The notes under the pieces: model-generated | The model's input: the letters and a program-made list of their open reading frames with translations, nothing else | What the model was told of the DNA's origin: nothing | Database searches by the model: none | Translations under genes and position numbers: made by a program | Part shown: one piece after another, positions 9,811-22,167 of the stretch | Layout: every line of letters begins with the position of its first letter | How positions within the stretch are numbered: position 1 is the stretch's first letter | Origin: Cudoniella acicularis | Taxonomy: Eukaryota; Ascomycota; Leotiomycetes; Helotiales; Helotiaceae | Reading direction: 5' to 3' | NCBI GenBank assembly: GCA_013054445.1 | Contig: JAAMPI010000022.1 | Location: forward strand, 31,573-95,572 | Length of the DNA: 64,000 nt

Positions 9811-12800
9811 TCATGTACCAGGATGCGAATCACCTCCAGAATGCTTGAGACTTTCTTGGATGGCCTGCTCCAGGGCCTCCTCATCTGCCCTGCTTGGTGG
9901 AGCCTCAACAGGTTCCACGTTGGCTCTGGTTGGACTTGTTTCTCCGTTTCGAGTGGTGGGAACATTAATTTCCCTCTGCTTTCCAGCAACAGCAGCCTTG
10001 TGATCTGCTTCCCTCAGACTCTGCTTCTTTGCGTACTCCAACACGATTTCTTCTTCTGTTTTTTCCCTCAACAGTTCGTCCTTTGACATCTGAATGGCTA
10101 ATTTAAGCGCCTCATCAATTGCATCAGCCTGAGGAGGTGCATGACTTTCGGTTTGAGATCGATGTAAGGCTAGGTTTAGGTCTTCGTCGTCATCAGCGTC
10201 GGCTTCAATACCGCCAACAGGCCTCCGAACAACGGGCAGCTGGTACTCCATCAAACTCTGTTGAATTGCTTTCTCTAGCAAAGACTCGTGGTCTGCCTCC
10301 TCTTTGGTAAATTCTATTGATGTTGCCGTATTGGACCGTCGCAAACCGGATTCTGCAACACTCGCCTCGATAGCGCGCTTCAGGGCTTCCTCGTCGCTAA
10401 GTGTTGAGCCTTCAGAATTTTGTAGCTCACGAACACTCGCGCGAATAGCACGCTCAATCATTTCGTCTTCTTCGTCATTACCTCGAGATGTTGCAGCGAC
10501 TGAGGCATGAATTGCGTGTTCAAATTCAAGATTGGTCACTTCCTCATTCGTGGGAGGGGGATATGGAACAACAGGAACTTGCTGAGCTGGTCCAGGCTCG
10601 TGGCTGTGTAGCTTGTCCCGTCGACAGAATGGACAATAATGGGTTCCTTGCTCAGGCTTGGCCTTTTTACGCTCTGCTTCGCGCTTCAATTTTCTTTCTT
10701 CATGTAATTTTTTCCGTTCGTCAAAAGATAAGTGACGTGTTTCGAGAATTCCCTTTTTCGAGAGACGTCCGGTGTTTTGGCCATCAGGCCCGCCGCTCTC
10801 GATAACTTTTTGTCTTTCATTCTGATACTCGGACTTATGCTCTTTCCAGTTTTTGATTATATTTACGCACTCTTCGGGGGATGCAGCTCTTGCGTCTTCA
10901 TATCCTTGGGTTGTTCGTGCTGCAATAATGTAATTTAGAGCGCTAGAACCAAACCTCTTGTGGATTTCCCTGTGGACTCCCATAAAAGCATAACCCGGAA
11001 GGCCCCAGATGGCTATAGAGGAATAGAATTAGTCGCCGTTCGAAGCCTCTGTGTCAATAGTGCGTACCTGCGCCAGGCTTGAGTATCAGACCTCCGATTC
11101 CTTTCCCGATTCCTTTCACCAGACCCGCAGCGCCTTCTTTCTCTGCACCTCGGAGTGGTTGTGTAACTAAGCCGGTGATGCCGTCAAACATGCCATATCC
11201 GAACTCCTGAGAATAGTCAGTAGTGTATGAAAACTTCTAGTTAAGCTGCGAACCTTTCCCGCTGCTTTGAGTCCGCTTGGGAAATCTGTAACTTTCTCCT
11301 GAGGGCGAACAGTGTCATCACCGTATAATTTTGGGGCGTTGTGGAAACCACGAGCAATACCTAAGGTGAAATCCATTGGGGACTTCATTCCAGCTGCAAC
11401 GATGCGACCAATTCCCTTGGTAGCACGGCCTGCATTTTCTAATGTTAGTTGACTGGGGTCAAATTCTTTATGTTGTCGTCTCATTGGAGAGCCACTTCGA
11501 GAGCCTGGTTGGCGATCTTTGGAACCGGAACGTGAGCTTGGACAACGATCTCGTGATAGAGACCTAGCTCTGTTTAGAGTGCCTCTAAGGGCCTGCTTCA
11601 ATGAGCCCCTGGATGTTGTATTAGTCAGCGGAGTTTCGCCCGAAGTGGCGTCTGATGAGGTCCGCCCAGTTCGCTCAGTACTTTCATATGATGTTTTGGG
11701 AGTTGTGGCTATTGTTGAAGTGGAAGGAGAAGTAGCGCCGTTTGAAGAATAACCTGATGGCTGGTTGCTAAATTCCAGCTGGGATTGAGATCTTGAAGCT
11801 GATCTAGGAGTGCCATGATTTGATGTCGATTGCTGCTTAGCTTCCTTACGAGCTGCAATATGCTCTTTTGTGGTTTGTACTTTCTTAAACATTTCAATTG
11901 GGAAGTCTGCAACGCCCATTCCCAAACTGGCTATAGTCCCAAGTAATGCAGAAGCGCCACCTGAGATGGGATCCCAAGGGCCATCATCAGTCTCCCACTC
12001 TCGAGATCGGTAGCTACGAGTATTTAGCAGACGCGAAAATGACGACCAGCAAGATAACCCACAGTTTAAGATCAGAAAAATCTAGTAAGCCTTCACTGGC
12101 AAGGACAGTTGCGGCTAGGGCGCTGAGGCGAGTCTTGGTACGCTTCACGCGCCAAACCGCAACTCTATTCGGTGCGAGATGGCATCGCAGGCTGTCGACG
12201 TCCAATCTGTCATGGAAACTTTTGGCGCCAACCTCATTTCCTTTCTCTTCCTTGATGCGATCACCAAGTTCCTTTGCCTTGGCAAGAGTTTCAGGCTTCA
12301 AAGCCTCTAGAATAGACTCGGCTAATTTGTCAGCGGTAAGCTGCTTATAGGGAGTTGGGGCTGGGCCTGCTCCGGCTCGCCCGACCATGGCTCCCCAAAA
12401 TGGCTGATCTCCAAAGAACGGCACAACGACCGTCGGTTTTCCGGTAGAGATTCCGGCTGCTGTTGTTCCTGCACCTCCGTGGTGGACGACGCAAGATACG
12501 TGTTGAAAGAGCCAATCATGAGGTACATTTCCAAGCATGAAAACGCCCTCAGGGAGTCCCAAAGCATCCGCGCCTAATCCACCCCAACCCTTAGATACAA
12601 GGGCTCTTACTCCAGTCTTTTTTACGGCTTCGAATATAAGTTCGGTCATGGCATCGGGGTCATCAACAACTATTGAGCCGAATCCAATATAGACGGGGGG
12701 AGGACCAGCTGCGAGGAAAGCAGCTAGATCTGGAGCAGGCGTATAAGAAGACGCTAAAGATAGAAAGTAAAAGCCAGATATCGAGATATGCTGGGCCCAA

Positions 12801-14195
12801 TCATTTGGTTTCGGGATGAGGGCGGGCGACCTTAATCGTAGTCAGTTCGATTCCTTGTTCTTGGGCTAAATTGTACTGACCAACAGTATGTATACGGTAC
12901 CCGCAGACGATCTAGCACTCCTGGAGCCCAGATTAGACTAATAGGATCAAGGCCCAGAGCACGCTGGCGGAATCTGTTAATGACATCCCCTAGCCCTTGC
13001 CATGTCATCATCTCAACCAAAGCGTACGATACGAAATTGGTCATGTTGACATCCGCATTTGATGATTGGATGTTTGCGAGAGGATGTGGGAATGATTGAG
13101 TAGGTGACCAGGGCATTCTATTCGAATCATTAGGTCGTACTTGGCAATCCAAACACAATATGCTTACGTGAACATCATATGTAAGGGTATGCCCATCTTT
13201 TCTGCAATGTGGATATGAGCAAAACTTGGTGGATTGGCAATGATAGCGTCAGCAATAAATGGATGGTCAGAAGGGTTGGTTCCAGGCTGGAACTCGAGAC
13301 TACCTGTGCTGCCCTTCGGAGGCGGTGCTCCTAGACCGTTACCAGTCTCAATGCATGATCTCCAGCAGCCCAAGACAATCTCTTCCATACCCCTACGGCG
13401 TTTTCCAACATCACCACTTTTGAGAGAGTCAAATCCGGGCATCAATCCAGGATTTTTGACCATAAATGCCATTAATTCAGAAGGGTCGCCTCCAATACTA
13501 AAAAATTCAAGTCCGTTCTCTTCAACAAAGCCTTGAAATGTAGGATGCGTTGCTAATCGAACTCGATGACCATATGTAGCTTTTAAAGTCTTTCCCAGTG
13601 CCACAAATGGCTGTACATCTCCCCTCGAACCAACAACATGTATAACCACATTAAGTTTAGGGGGCGGTGTTTGTCCTGGCAGGCCCCCTAAAGCGGGAGG
13701 AATGTATCCTGGAGGTAATGGGGTTTCTTCTTCTTGAGCAACCAGGGATAGTTGATTCCTTAATGCCGGAACAAGAAGATCTGAGAGCTTTCGGGTTTTC
13801 TGGTGGATATTTATGTTTATTCTGCCATCATCGGTGACATTGGCTTTCGTATCAAACCCATCTTGCTTAACTTCAATATGATCGGGTCTATCGCCATAGG
13901 CAGGAGGAGCTTCGAGATCGTCGTTGACCGGAATGGCAAGGTGATTTGGTCGCGATCTGTATAGGAGGAACTTTAGCTAACGAGCCCACAGAAAGTGGTT
14001 ATGGATTTACCTTGATTTTAATGCCTCTCCACCTTGCGAATTGACATCGAGTTGTGTTCCTCGTGAGGGTTGTTGGTCACCCCTTGAATCCTCGAGATTG
14101 CCAACTATGGCGGCCTCTACCTGAGCAATTAAGGCAGGTGGTAAAGTGTTCCCGGTGCCCTCCTCGCTGGTGCCGTGGCTAGATTGTGATGCCAT
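9811..14195 (-). CDS. sterol 3-beta-glucosyltransferase-type protein with UIM-rich tail
   Basis: Seven exons: 14195-14011, 13956-13168, 13117-12881, 12830-12063, 12013-11254, 11206-11068 and 11012-9811. Total coding length is 4080 nt (1359 residues) and all joins are in frame. The family transfers glucose from UDP-glucose to the sterol 3-OH. The GT-B N-domain starts near residue 163 (VIHVVGSRGDVQPFVALGK). The sugar-nucleotide domain shows VPHDWLFQHV, VVHHGGAGTTAAG and PFFGDQPFWG at about 506-550. Unlike yeast Atg26, no GRAM/PH region precedes it. A Ser/Arg-rich linker follows, then a Gly-rich segment at about 855-985 (FDGITGLVTQPLRGAEKEG, KGIGKGIGGLILKPG) resembling VPS13/ATG2 C-terminal regions. 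Next come a CPFC zinc-ribbon-like motif near 1085 and about eight UIM-like motifs (for example EEALKRAIEASVAE, ADEEALEQAIQESL). The enzyme class is well supported. The tail's role, perhaps ubiquitin-regulated action at membranes or lipid droplets, is inference. Confidence 0.88.
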
Positions 14196-16924
14196 GGCGA
14201 ATTGGATGTTGGTGGACTTGTTCGTGCCGTGCTACGGGTCCTAGAGGAAGCTGCTATTACATTCCCATGTGGTGCTTAGTAGACGTCCGGGTTTCGCCGT
14301 AATTGCGTATGCTTCGATATTAACGTAGACTTGCGAATGGCCCAGTGGGAGAAATGAATGCAAATTCGGGTTTGAATGCATCCAAAAGTTTATCGCGGGG
14401 TCTGCAGATGCAGGCAGCAGGTGAAGTTGAAAGCTAGCTCGGAAGCTAATAGCGGGGCTAGCACTGTGGCAGCTCAAGAAGCTTGATTTTGGATCAAGGA
14501 TAATCTTAGATGTTATTGTACCCGGAATCTAGACTTCAGAGAGCTCCGGGTCGGTTGGTAGGTACTTGCTTTACGCACGCAAGCAGCGCCGGCTGTCGCG
14601 GGGCATTTCCAGGCAGCTGACTGCGGCGTTTGCTTCAAGCACTGGAGAGCTAGGATACAAAGTGCCAGCTGCACTGTTCAGTGTTTTGTCGTTACCAATC
14701 ACAGGCATTTCTACACGGAATTTTGCGTGCCAAATGCGATTGTTGAAGCCCGAAGAGTGGAGTCGTCAAGGCTGGTGTGAGGCGTGAAAAAGACGAAGAA
14801 GTGTACGAAGTGACGAATGAGCGGAACGCCTGCCATGCACGGACCTACACGTTACTACATGACGGCTCCATGTTTCACTACCAGAAAAGGGCCAATCTAT
14901 TGCTGGCTCTGCTCCCTCCTTCCTTCATCTTCAAGAAGAGTCTTGCCTGTCTCTTTGTATATAACCAATGATGGCTATTGCAATAGCCCAACTCATCTTG
15001 CTACCTTCACACCCTCGGTCAAGGTCAGAATCACACATGCTTTTGAAGTGTTGGCAATTTAAAAACAATCTAATTTTCCAATCTATGTCAATTACAAAAG
15101 GTACTGCGAGGAAAATCCACGAATAGATTTGGCAATACTTAAGTATTGGGTTTCTAGACAACGTATGCAGGAGGCAAGCTAGAAATGCCTGGATATAAAT
15201 CTCGCCACTTCCCGGTTTGGCGACCAGCATTTTGCCCGCTCCGTTTTCACACTTGGACAATTGACTTTTCAGGAGTTCAGGACAGAAGTGATGAAAAGCT
15301 GAAATGGTGTTGTTGGCCTGGAAGTTTATCTCGTTGTCCATCCAACTCGTGAATCCTATGAACCTGAACTAGTACTTTTATTCCTCGAGTGCGTTGTTAA
15401 GAGAAGGTGGAATTGCCACGAGTGATAGCGAGACTATTTGAAGAGAAATTTGATTTGAATTTTGCGACATATTGGTACTCAAATGAGCGGTGGAAAGTTC
15501 AAAACAGGATTTCAGAAGGCGGGAAAGGCACGCCTGCTTCTCATGGTTGTCGCGCAAAGCCCAATAGAATGTGAAAAGCGAGACAAGAACCACTAGTGGA
15601 ACTAGGCCACGGCAGAGGACTAACAAGAAGTCGAAAGATGATCATATTGGACAAGAGAATGCGACATTTCAACGGGGAGATCCAACTGATAACAAGCGGC
15701 ACGTGACTATCTTCTCATTCTGCCGCACTGGTGACCGCCTTCCATCCGCATTAGACATGTTGACCTCCGCTGCTTCTGCATCCTTGAACAATCATTTTTC
15801 GGTTTGGCACCCGTTCTGCTACCAGCCAACATGTATTATTATTCAGGAGTGTGTCCAACAGGATCTATTCATAGACGATTCACAAACCACGTCAGGAGAT
15901 TGCAATAGCTGGTAAAATCGAGTCCGACCTCTTTCGGCCACAGGTGTGACCAAAAAGGCCGAGTGTTGTTTGACGTTGCATATTGTGGTACCCAAAAGCG
16001 TGAGGCTCATGGCTAAACATGTTGCTGCCGCGTTCTCATGAAATTGGCTGTCCAACGCCAGTTAGTGGCCCGCTCGAGTTGTAACGGGCAGGCCGGCTCC
16101 CTTCAACCTCCTGCAAGCTCAAGTTTTCTTCGATTGCCGGACACCGCTAGACTTTTGGAGCAGCCTCCAGCCTGCTCCATCTCCGCCTTCGCCAAGACAA
16201 TTAAGGAGATGTTGTACAGATCGAAGGCCGAAATACACTGCGTCTGCAACTGCAACGCGAGGGACATTCTAGCCGTCAAGTGGACGCTGGACGGTAGTCG
16301 CACTGGAATATATTGGTGGCATGTGGGTCATGCGACGAGTGTATTTCACACACTTCATCGGGGGAAGTAGTTGTTCCTGGATATGCTGGATCTGTGGTGT
16401 CTGATGTTTAGTTAAGCTCAGTCAGTACCTTGCTGGCGGCGCAATATCTCCAGGCCAGTGGCGCTCCCTTCTCCGCGACTCGAGATCGGCACAGGGTCTC
16501 ATTAACAACTGAGCCAATGCCATCGCTGGCCATGGATGGCGTCCTTTTTTCCTCAAATACGCGGACCAATGACGGAGTATAAATGCGGCTCAAGGAGTTC
16601 TCAATATGTCCCCACCAACAGTCAGCTCAGAGGTCGAGGCTACCTCTTCCTCGTCAAATAATACGAATCAGTACGTGCATCGTGCATCTGTCCCCCGTAA
16701 GCAATCAGCCCCAGTGCCTGCAATGCAGCACCCTGGGTTTGTGCTCCTCGTGTTTGTTTCTTGTCCATTATGGAATGAGTATAAAAATTATTGATCTTCT
16801 TGACGCCTCAGTTCTGGCTGCCGTTTCAACTCTCCATTCTCTCAAGTTGTATCTGCCTGCAGCCCATTGTGGAGTTTTGTTCTTTTATATACCTACATTT
16901 CTTGATTTTATTCCTGCGAAAATC
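14196..16924. other. intergenic region between divergent genes
   Basis: This is the shared upstream region of the glucosyltransferase (minus strand) and the WSC/glyoxal oxidase gene (plus strand). Short open frames on both strands have no recognisable content. A CCAAT/TATA-like pair lies near the right end. Confidence 0.45.
16566..16584 (+). promoter_or_regulatory. CCAAT and TATA-like motifs upstream of the glyoxal oxidase gene
   Basis: CCAAT (16566-16570) is followed closely by TATAAAT (16578-16584), about 340 bases before the chosen ATG. This is a motif match only. An open frame continues from 16583 into the chosen first exon, so the transcript's true 5' end and start codon are uncertain. 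Confidence 0.25.
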
Positions 16925-19900
16925 ATGTTTATAGATCAAGATCTCAGGTCTGCTCTGAGAACATATTTGTTTTTCTCTTTGGTAAGAAGTGCAACAACGC
17001 GCCACCACTAGCATTGAGATCATTACTGAACATGCCAGTTTCACATTGCCAAAGCTGCGGTCGTCGAGAAGAGGCTAGCAACCCCTTCGACTCTTCCTGC
17101 GTCCTGGTCTTCACTGGGTTGCTATACGTACGCTCCGCCAACACCGCCTGCATCACGAATAAGATATTGACTGGTTTCAGGGACGTCGGTGCCCGCACCT
17201 TGAGCGGTGCATCATATACAAGCGCTACTGCTATGACTGATGAATCTTGTATCTCTTACTGTATAGCCAACAACTACGTCTATGCTGGTACAGAGTATTC
17301 AGGGGAATGCTGTAAGTGTATTTTGCCATAATTTTACTGGCATCGGCTCTGACAATTTATGCATCTAGATTGTGGCAATTTTCTTGCTACTGGGGCATCT
17401 CTTGCTCCCCCAACAGATTGCTCTATGGCCTGTTCTGGTAACAGTAGTGAGTCTTGCGGGGGACCCAATCGATTAACTCTTTTCTGGAGTGGAACTGCTG
17501 CTACTTCTCCATCAAACAAGCCTTCCGTTGGCTCTTTCAATTACTACGGCTGCTATACAGAAGCAAACACAGATAGGGCACTCCAACAGGCAGCAACTGC
17601 TTCTAACTTGATGACAATCGAGTTTTGTGCGGCTTATTGCTCGGCGTTTACTTATTTTGGCACGGAGTATGGGCGAGAATGTACGTGCCCATTATATTCT
17701 ACACTCAAAACTTGACTGACCGTAATAGGCTACTGCGGTAATAGTTTCAGTGCCGGGTCATTGGCTGCACCAATCACGGACTGTAGCATGCTTTGTGCGA
17801 ATGACACAACTGAATACTGCGGCGCTGGTGGTAGACTCTCAGTTTACGCTCTCAACGGGACCGTGTCGCCAACGTCGGCACCTTCAAGCGCGGCCCCGAC
17901 AACGAGTAGCGCAGCTCCAACGGGATTCCCTTCCGGATGGAGCTCGCAAGGGTGCTGGGTTGATGGAGTGAACGGACGTATTCTAAATTATCAACAGCCT
18001 GATAGCAAAACCAATTCTCTTGAAAGCTGTGTGCAAACCTGCGCAGGGCTTGGCTATACGATCGCTGGGGCAGAATATGGAGCAGAATGCTATTGTGATA
18101 ATTTTGTTTACAATGGCGGAGTACTTGCCGCCGCTCAAACAGATTGTAATGTCGCATGTCCTGGCACTCCTTCCGAAAATTGCGGTGGCGGTGGTCGACT
18201 TTCTCTCTATTCGATCGGAACTCCTCAAGTGTTTCTTCCTCCAGGACCACAAAAAACGGGTCTTCCCACGGGATGGGCATACACAGGATGCATTCAAGAT
18301 AATGTTGTCTCTGCCGAGGACAGCAAAGTCACAATCTTGACATTTCCTTATATGGTCTCGAATAATAACAACAACACGCCAACCACTTGTATATCGCAGT
18401 GTCAATTGTTTGGATACAATGCTGCTGGTCTTGAATATGGTTCTCAATGCTGTAAGTTTTCTACTGTTGTGTGCGATATTCTCTAACATTATATAGTTTG
18501 CGGCGACAGTCAAAACCTTCTTTTTGCTTCGATGCCTTTGGTGTCCACTAATTCAAGCGATCCGGATCATTACACATATAGCACACCGCCTGCTTCGTAT
18601 CCTGATTCACAGTAAGGCTATTCCCATTATAATTTGCTATTCTTTTCTCCTCGAGAGCTGGAAGCCTAGGAACTGTCTCAGAAGCCATTCTACCAGTTTG
18701 TCTTGAAGCCTTAGGAGTTACTACAGCTCCGAAGCTCTTGACTCAATTATATATATATATATCGAATTTACAGCGCTAATTCGTTTGGCCAGATGTAACT
18801 CTCCGTGCACAGGAGCCCCACAATATCTTTGCGGGTCTGGAAACAGAATTACATATTACACATGGAATGGAACTACACCACTTTACTCTTGGGATATACC
18901 GCCAGAAAGTGAGGCGGGATCGTACTCCCTCTTAATTGGTGGCCTTATTGGTTTGCTTATTCCACATATCCCCTTCTAACCTCATCCCATTTCCTTCCTA
19001 ATCACAGGCCCGTTACTTTTCCTCTTCAACCTTCAGCGTCACCCATTCTAACTGCGCTGTAACACCACAGTCCCACTTATAGCATCACAAGCTGTGACGG
19101 GTAAAGTCACGTTCCTGGAGAAAGCAGGAACAGGGGCACCAAATGCTACTGGGGCATACGAGCTTGACCTCACTCAAATTGCAAACTTCTCCGCTGCGTG
19201 GAGACAAATGACAAGGCCACAATCAGATGTCTTTTGTTCCGGAAGCGTCACTATGCCAGATAAGGTTGGAAGACAGCTCAATGTTGGAGGTTGGGCTGGC
19301 GAATCGAACTTCGGAGTTAGAATTTACTGGCCTGACGGATCCGCCGGTGTCCCGGGCGTTAATCAATGGGTAGAAGATCCTCAGCATCTCCAACTCCAGG
19401 TTCCACGTTGGTAACCAACCTTTTCCTTTGTCCCTCCCTTTTGACTTTCTCTTCTGAGTGGCCGAGAGGAAGTTTCATCCTCTCGGCTTCTCTCTTCCTT
19501 CCTCCTCCTGGAGAACTTGTAGTGCTAACTCATTGAAGGTACCCGTCAGCAATGGTCATGGCAAATGGTTCTATTCTCGTTGTCGGTGGAGAAATTGGCC
19601 AAAATGCAGCGGAGCAGCCTACACTGGAGATTCTTCCTCCGACTGGTGTTCCTACAACAACTACTTCCAGCGGGTATTCTAACACAACTAAGTACCTGGA
19701 TTTCCTTGACCGCACGGCGCCTTTCAATCTTTACCCATGGATAACCGTGGTACCTTCTGGCATCCTCATAATTTACTACAATGAAGCACGTATACTGGAT
19801 GAGGTCAACTTTAACGTCGTCAAAACCCTGCCAAATTTGCCTGGAGCTGTTAATGACCCAACTGGAGGTCGGACATATCAATTACAAGGTGCCACTGTCA

Positions 19901-20779
19901 GCCTGCCGCAGTATGCTCCCTACATAGATCCTCTTGGAGTCCTCGTATGCGGCGGTTCTACGACAGGAGGTTCATATGCCATTGATAATTGCGTTTCAAC
20001 TCAACCGGAAGCAGAAAATCCTACGTGGACAATCGAAAGAATGGTAATACTCCTTTTTTCATCTGTCACCGCTCTACTAACAACTATTCTAGCCGTCAAG
20101 AAGAGTGATGCCCTGCATGGCCGGCTTACCTGACGGTACCTACGTGATCCTCGGTGGTGGCCAGCACGGCGTCGCTGGCTTCGGCCTCGCCGGAGCACCA
20201 AACTATAACGCAGTCCTCTATGACCCTTCCAAACCCGTAAACCAAAGAATGTCCATCATGGCCAACACAACCGTAGCACGCCTCTACCACTCCGAAGCGA
20301 TAACCCTCCTCGACGGCAGAGTAATGGTCTCTGGCTCAGACCCCACCGGTCAATTCCCAACCCCTGAATACGCCTTTCCGGAAGAATACCGCGTCGAAGT
20401 CTTCACGCCCCCTTACCTCCTCAGCGGCTTCCCCTGTCCCACCTTCTCCATTGATAACAAGGACTGGACTTACAACTCCTCCATCACGTTCACGACTTCC
20501 GCGGCGGGTACCATCCGAGTGTCACTTCTTGGCTCCGTAAGCTCCACACACGGCAACTCTATGGGACAGCGGACACTTTTCCCCGCCATAAGCTGCGCTA
20601 GCGGTAACTGTACGGTGGAGAGTCCACCAACGGCGCATGTTTGTCCGCCTGGGTGGTATATGATGTTTGTACTTGATGGGCCGACGCCTAGTGTTGGTCA
20701 GTTTGTCAGGATTGGAGGAGATCCTGCTGGACTTGGGAATTGGCCGAATTTGCCTGGTTTCCAGTTGCCGGGGGTTTGA
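16925..20779 (+). CDS. secreted WSC-domain glyoxal oxidase (copper radical oxidase)
   Basis: Ten exons: 16925-16981, 17039-17127, 17181-17311, 17369-17680, 17729-18451, 18497-18611, 18793-18950, 19071-19410, 19539-20043 and 20093-20779. The total is 3117 nt (1038 residues). A modest signal-like stretch (YLFFSLFHIAKA) leads to four Cys-rich WSC domains at about residues 43-130, 141-240, 264-363 and 375-505. Each shows GCxxD near the start and a CxCG or similar motif in the middle. The rest is a glyoxal-oxidase (AA5_1) domain with a DUF1929-type C-terminus. Candidate copper-radical ligands are visible: Cys in DVFCSGSV, Tyr in RWYPSAMV, Tyr-His in VARLYHSEA and His in [11 protein letters not shown]. 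The family oxidises aldehydes and releases H2O2 outside the cell. WSC domains may bind cell-wall or plant glycans. The start is uncertain because the frame is open upstream to 16583. Confidence 0.88.
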
Positions 20780-22167
20780 CCACCTTGTGTAAGTGTGAAG
20801 TTGAAGTTTTATGCTTGTGTTTTCGTTTTTAAGCATGTTGTAATTGTAATTCGATTGAGATAGATAGCTTACGGGAAGTTCAACATTCCGCCCGGACGTC
20901 ACTGCCTTCTCTTCTTTATAATATACCGTTGGACTACATGCACGCTATTACAAATACGGCCCTCCAGTCACTAATGCCTTCATCAGACGTCCACGTCAAT
21001 GTCTAGCTAAAATCGTAACCCCTTCCCCCCTTACCGATCAGTCTACACTACACTCACACCACTTCACTTCAAAGGAAATCACCTCATCAACATTTAAATG
21101 TTCTTACAAATATCCTAGCACAAAGCAATCCATCTGTTCTTTGTTCTCGCTACTTTCCCATCCTTTCAAAAAGCGTTGTGATTTGATTATTTTGAAGTGT
21201 TGTTCGCGAAATCGTCGCAGCCCAGACAGCCCGCCACATGATCAAAACACTTCAAAAGATAAAAGTAACCACGAAAGAAAATTGCGGATTAACTTTATTG
21301 GTTAAAATAAAAGATCCCCAAAACTCTTTTTGATCTTCTCTAATAACGCGTCCCTCCGCCGCTTGCAGAATTCGTTGCCCGCCCAGCGCCACTACGAGGC
21401 CTGAAACTCAGCGCCCACTCGCTAAACTCCAGCGTGCAGCTGGCTCCCTATTATTCAGCGATTCTCCCCTCCCTCCTCCTAAAACCCCCAAATAAATATA
21501 TTATTCCCTAACAACCGCAATTACTTCTAAAAGTAAACAACAAGCAAAATATTCATTTAAGATGTATCAGGTACTTGTACATTTCCAAGATTATAATTTT
21601 ATGCTTTTAAGTGACCAATGCGCACGAAGATAGGAAAATCATGTTTTGTTCTGATGCCGTTAATTTATGAATTCAGGTACTGACACCCTATAGATTAGCG
21701 ACTGCTCGTTATATTTAGCGATGCATAGAGGGAGCATGAAGATCGAATTGTCACTCCTAGAAAATCGTTTATACGCCTTTTCTAGCTGGAGATGATTTCA
21801 TATCCGTGCCTTCTCTCTTATTATTGTCAAGCAGTGGTCATTTTACAGTAAGCTAGCAGCTAGTGTGAGAATCTTTGAAGTCGAATATCGGAGTCGCTGC
21901 ATTGCAGAGGAAAGGTTGCAGGGTGCTTAGATATGCATCGTTTCAATGGATTAAAAATTATCTATATACAAGTTTATTGAATAATTCCACAATCATTTTC
22001 CGACCAAACACTCCCCTTGGCTTTGGTGCGCGCGTGCAACGCCAAACGTCCTTCGCTTCTACCCAGCAGCAAACGCCAAGTAGTAAATACTGTAACTCCT
22101 GCTTTATACCCATTTTCCTTGCGCAGACTTTTATTCCTTTTCCAGATGTTTAAAGTATATATGACAA
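20780..22167. other. intergenic between convergent genes
   Basis: The 3' ends of the glyoxal oxidase and the Zn2Cys6 regulator face each other here. The DNA is AT-rich toward the middle. No coding, RNA or repeat signal was recognised. Confidence 0.5.

Noticed and set aside
18750..18765. TATATA run
   Set aside because: It lies inside an intron of the glyoxal oxidase gene; simple dinucleotide slippage, not a promoter.
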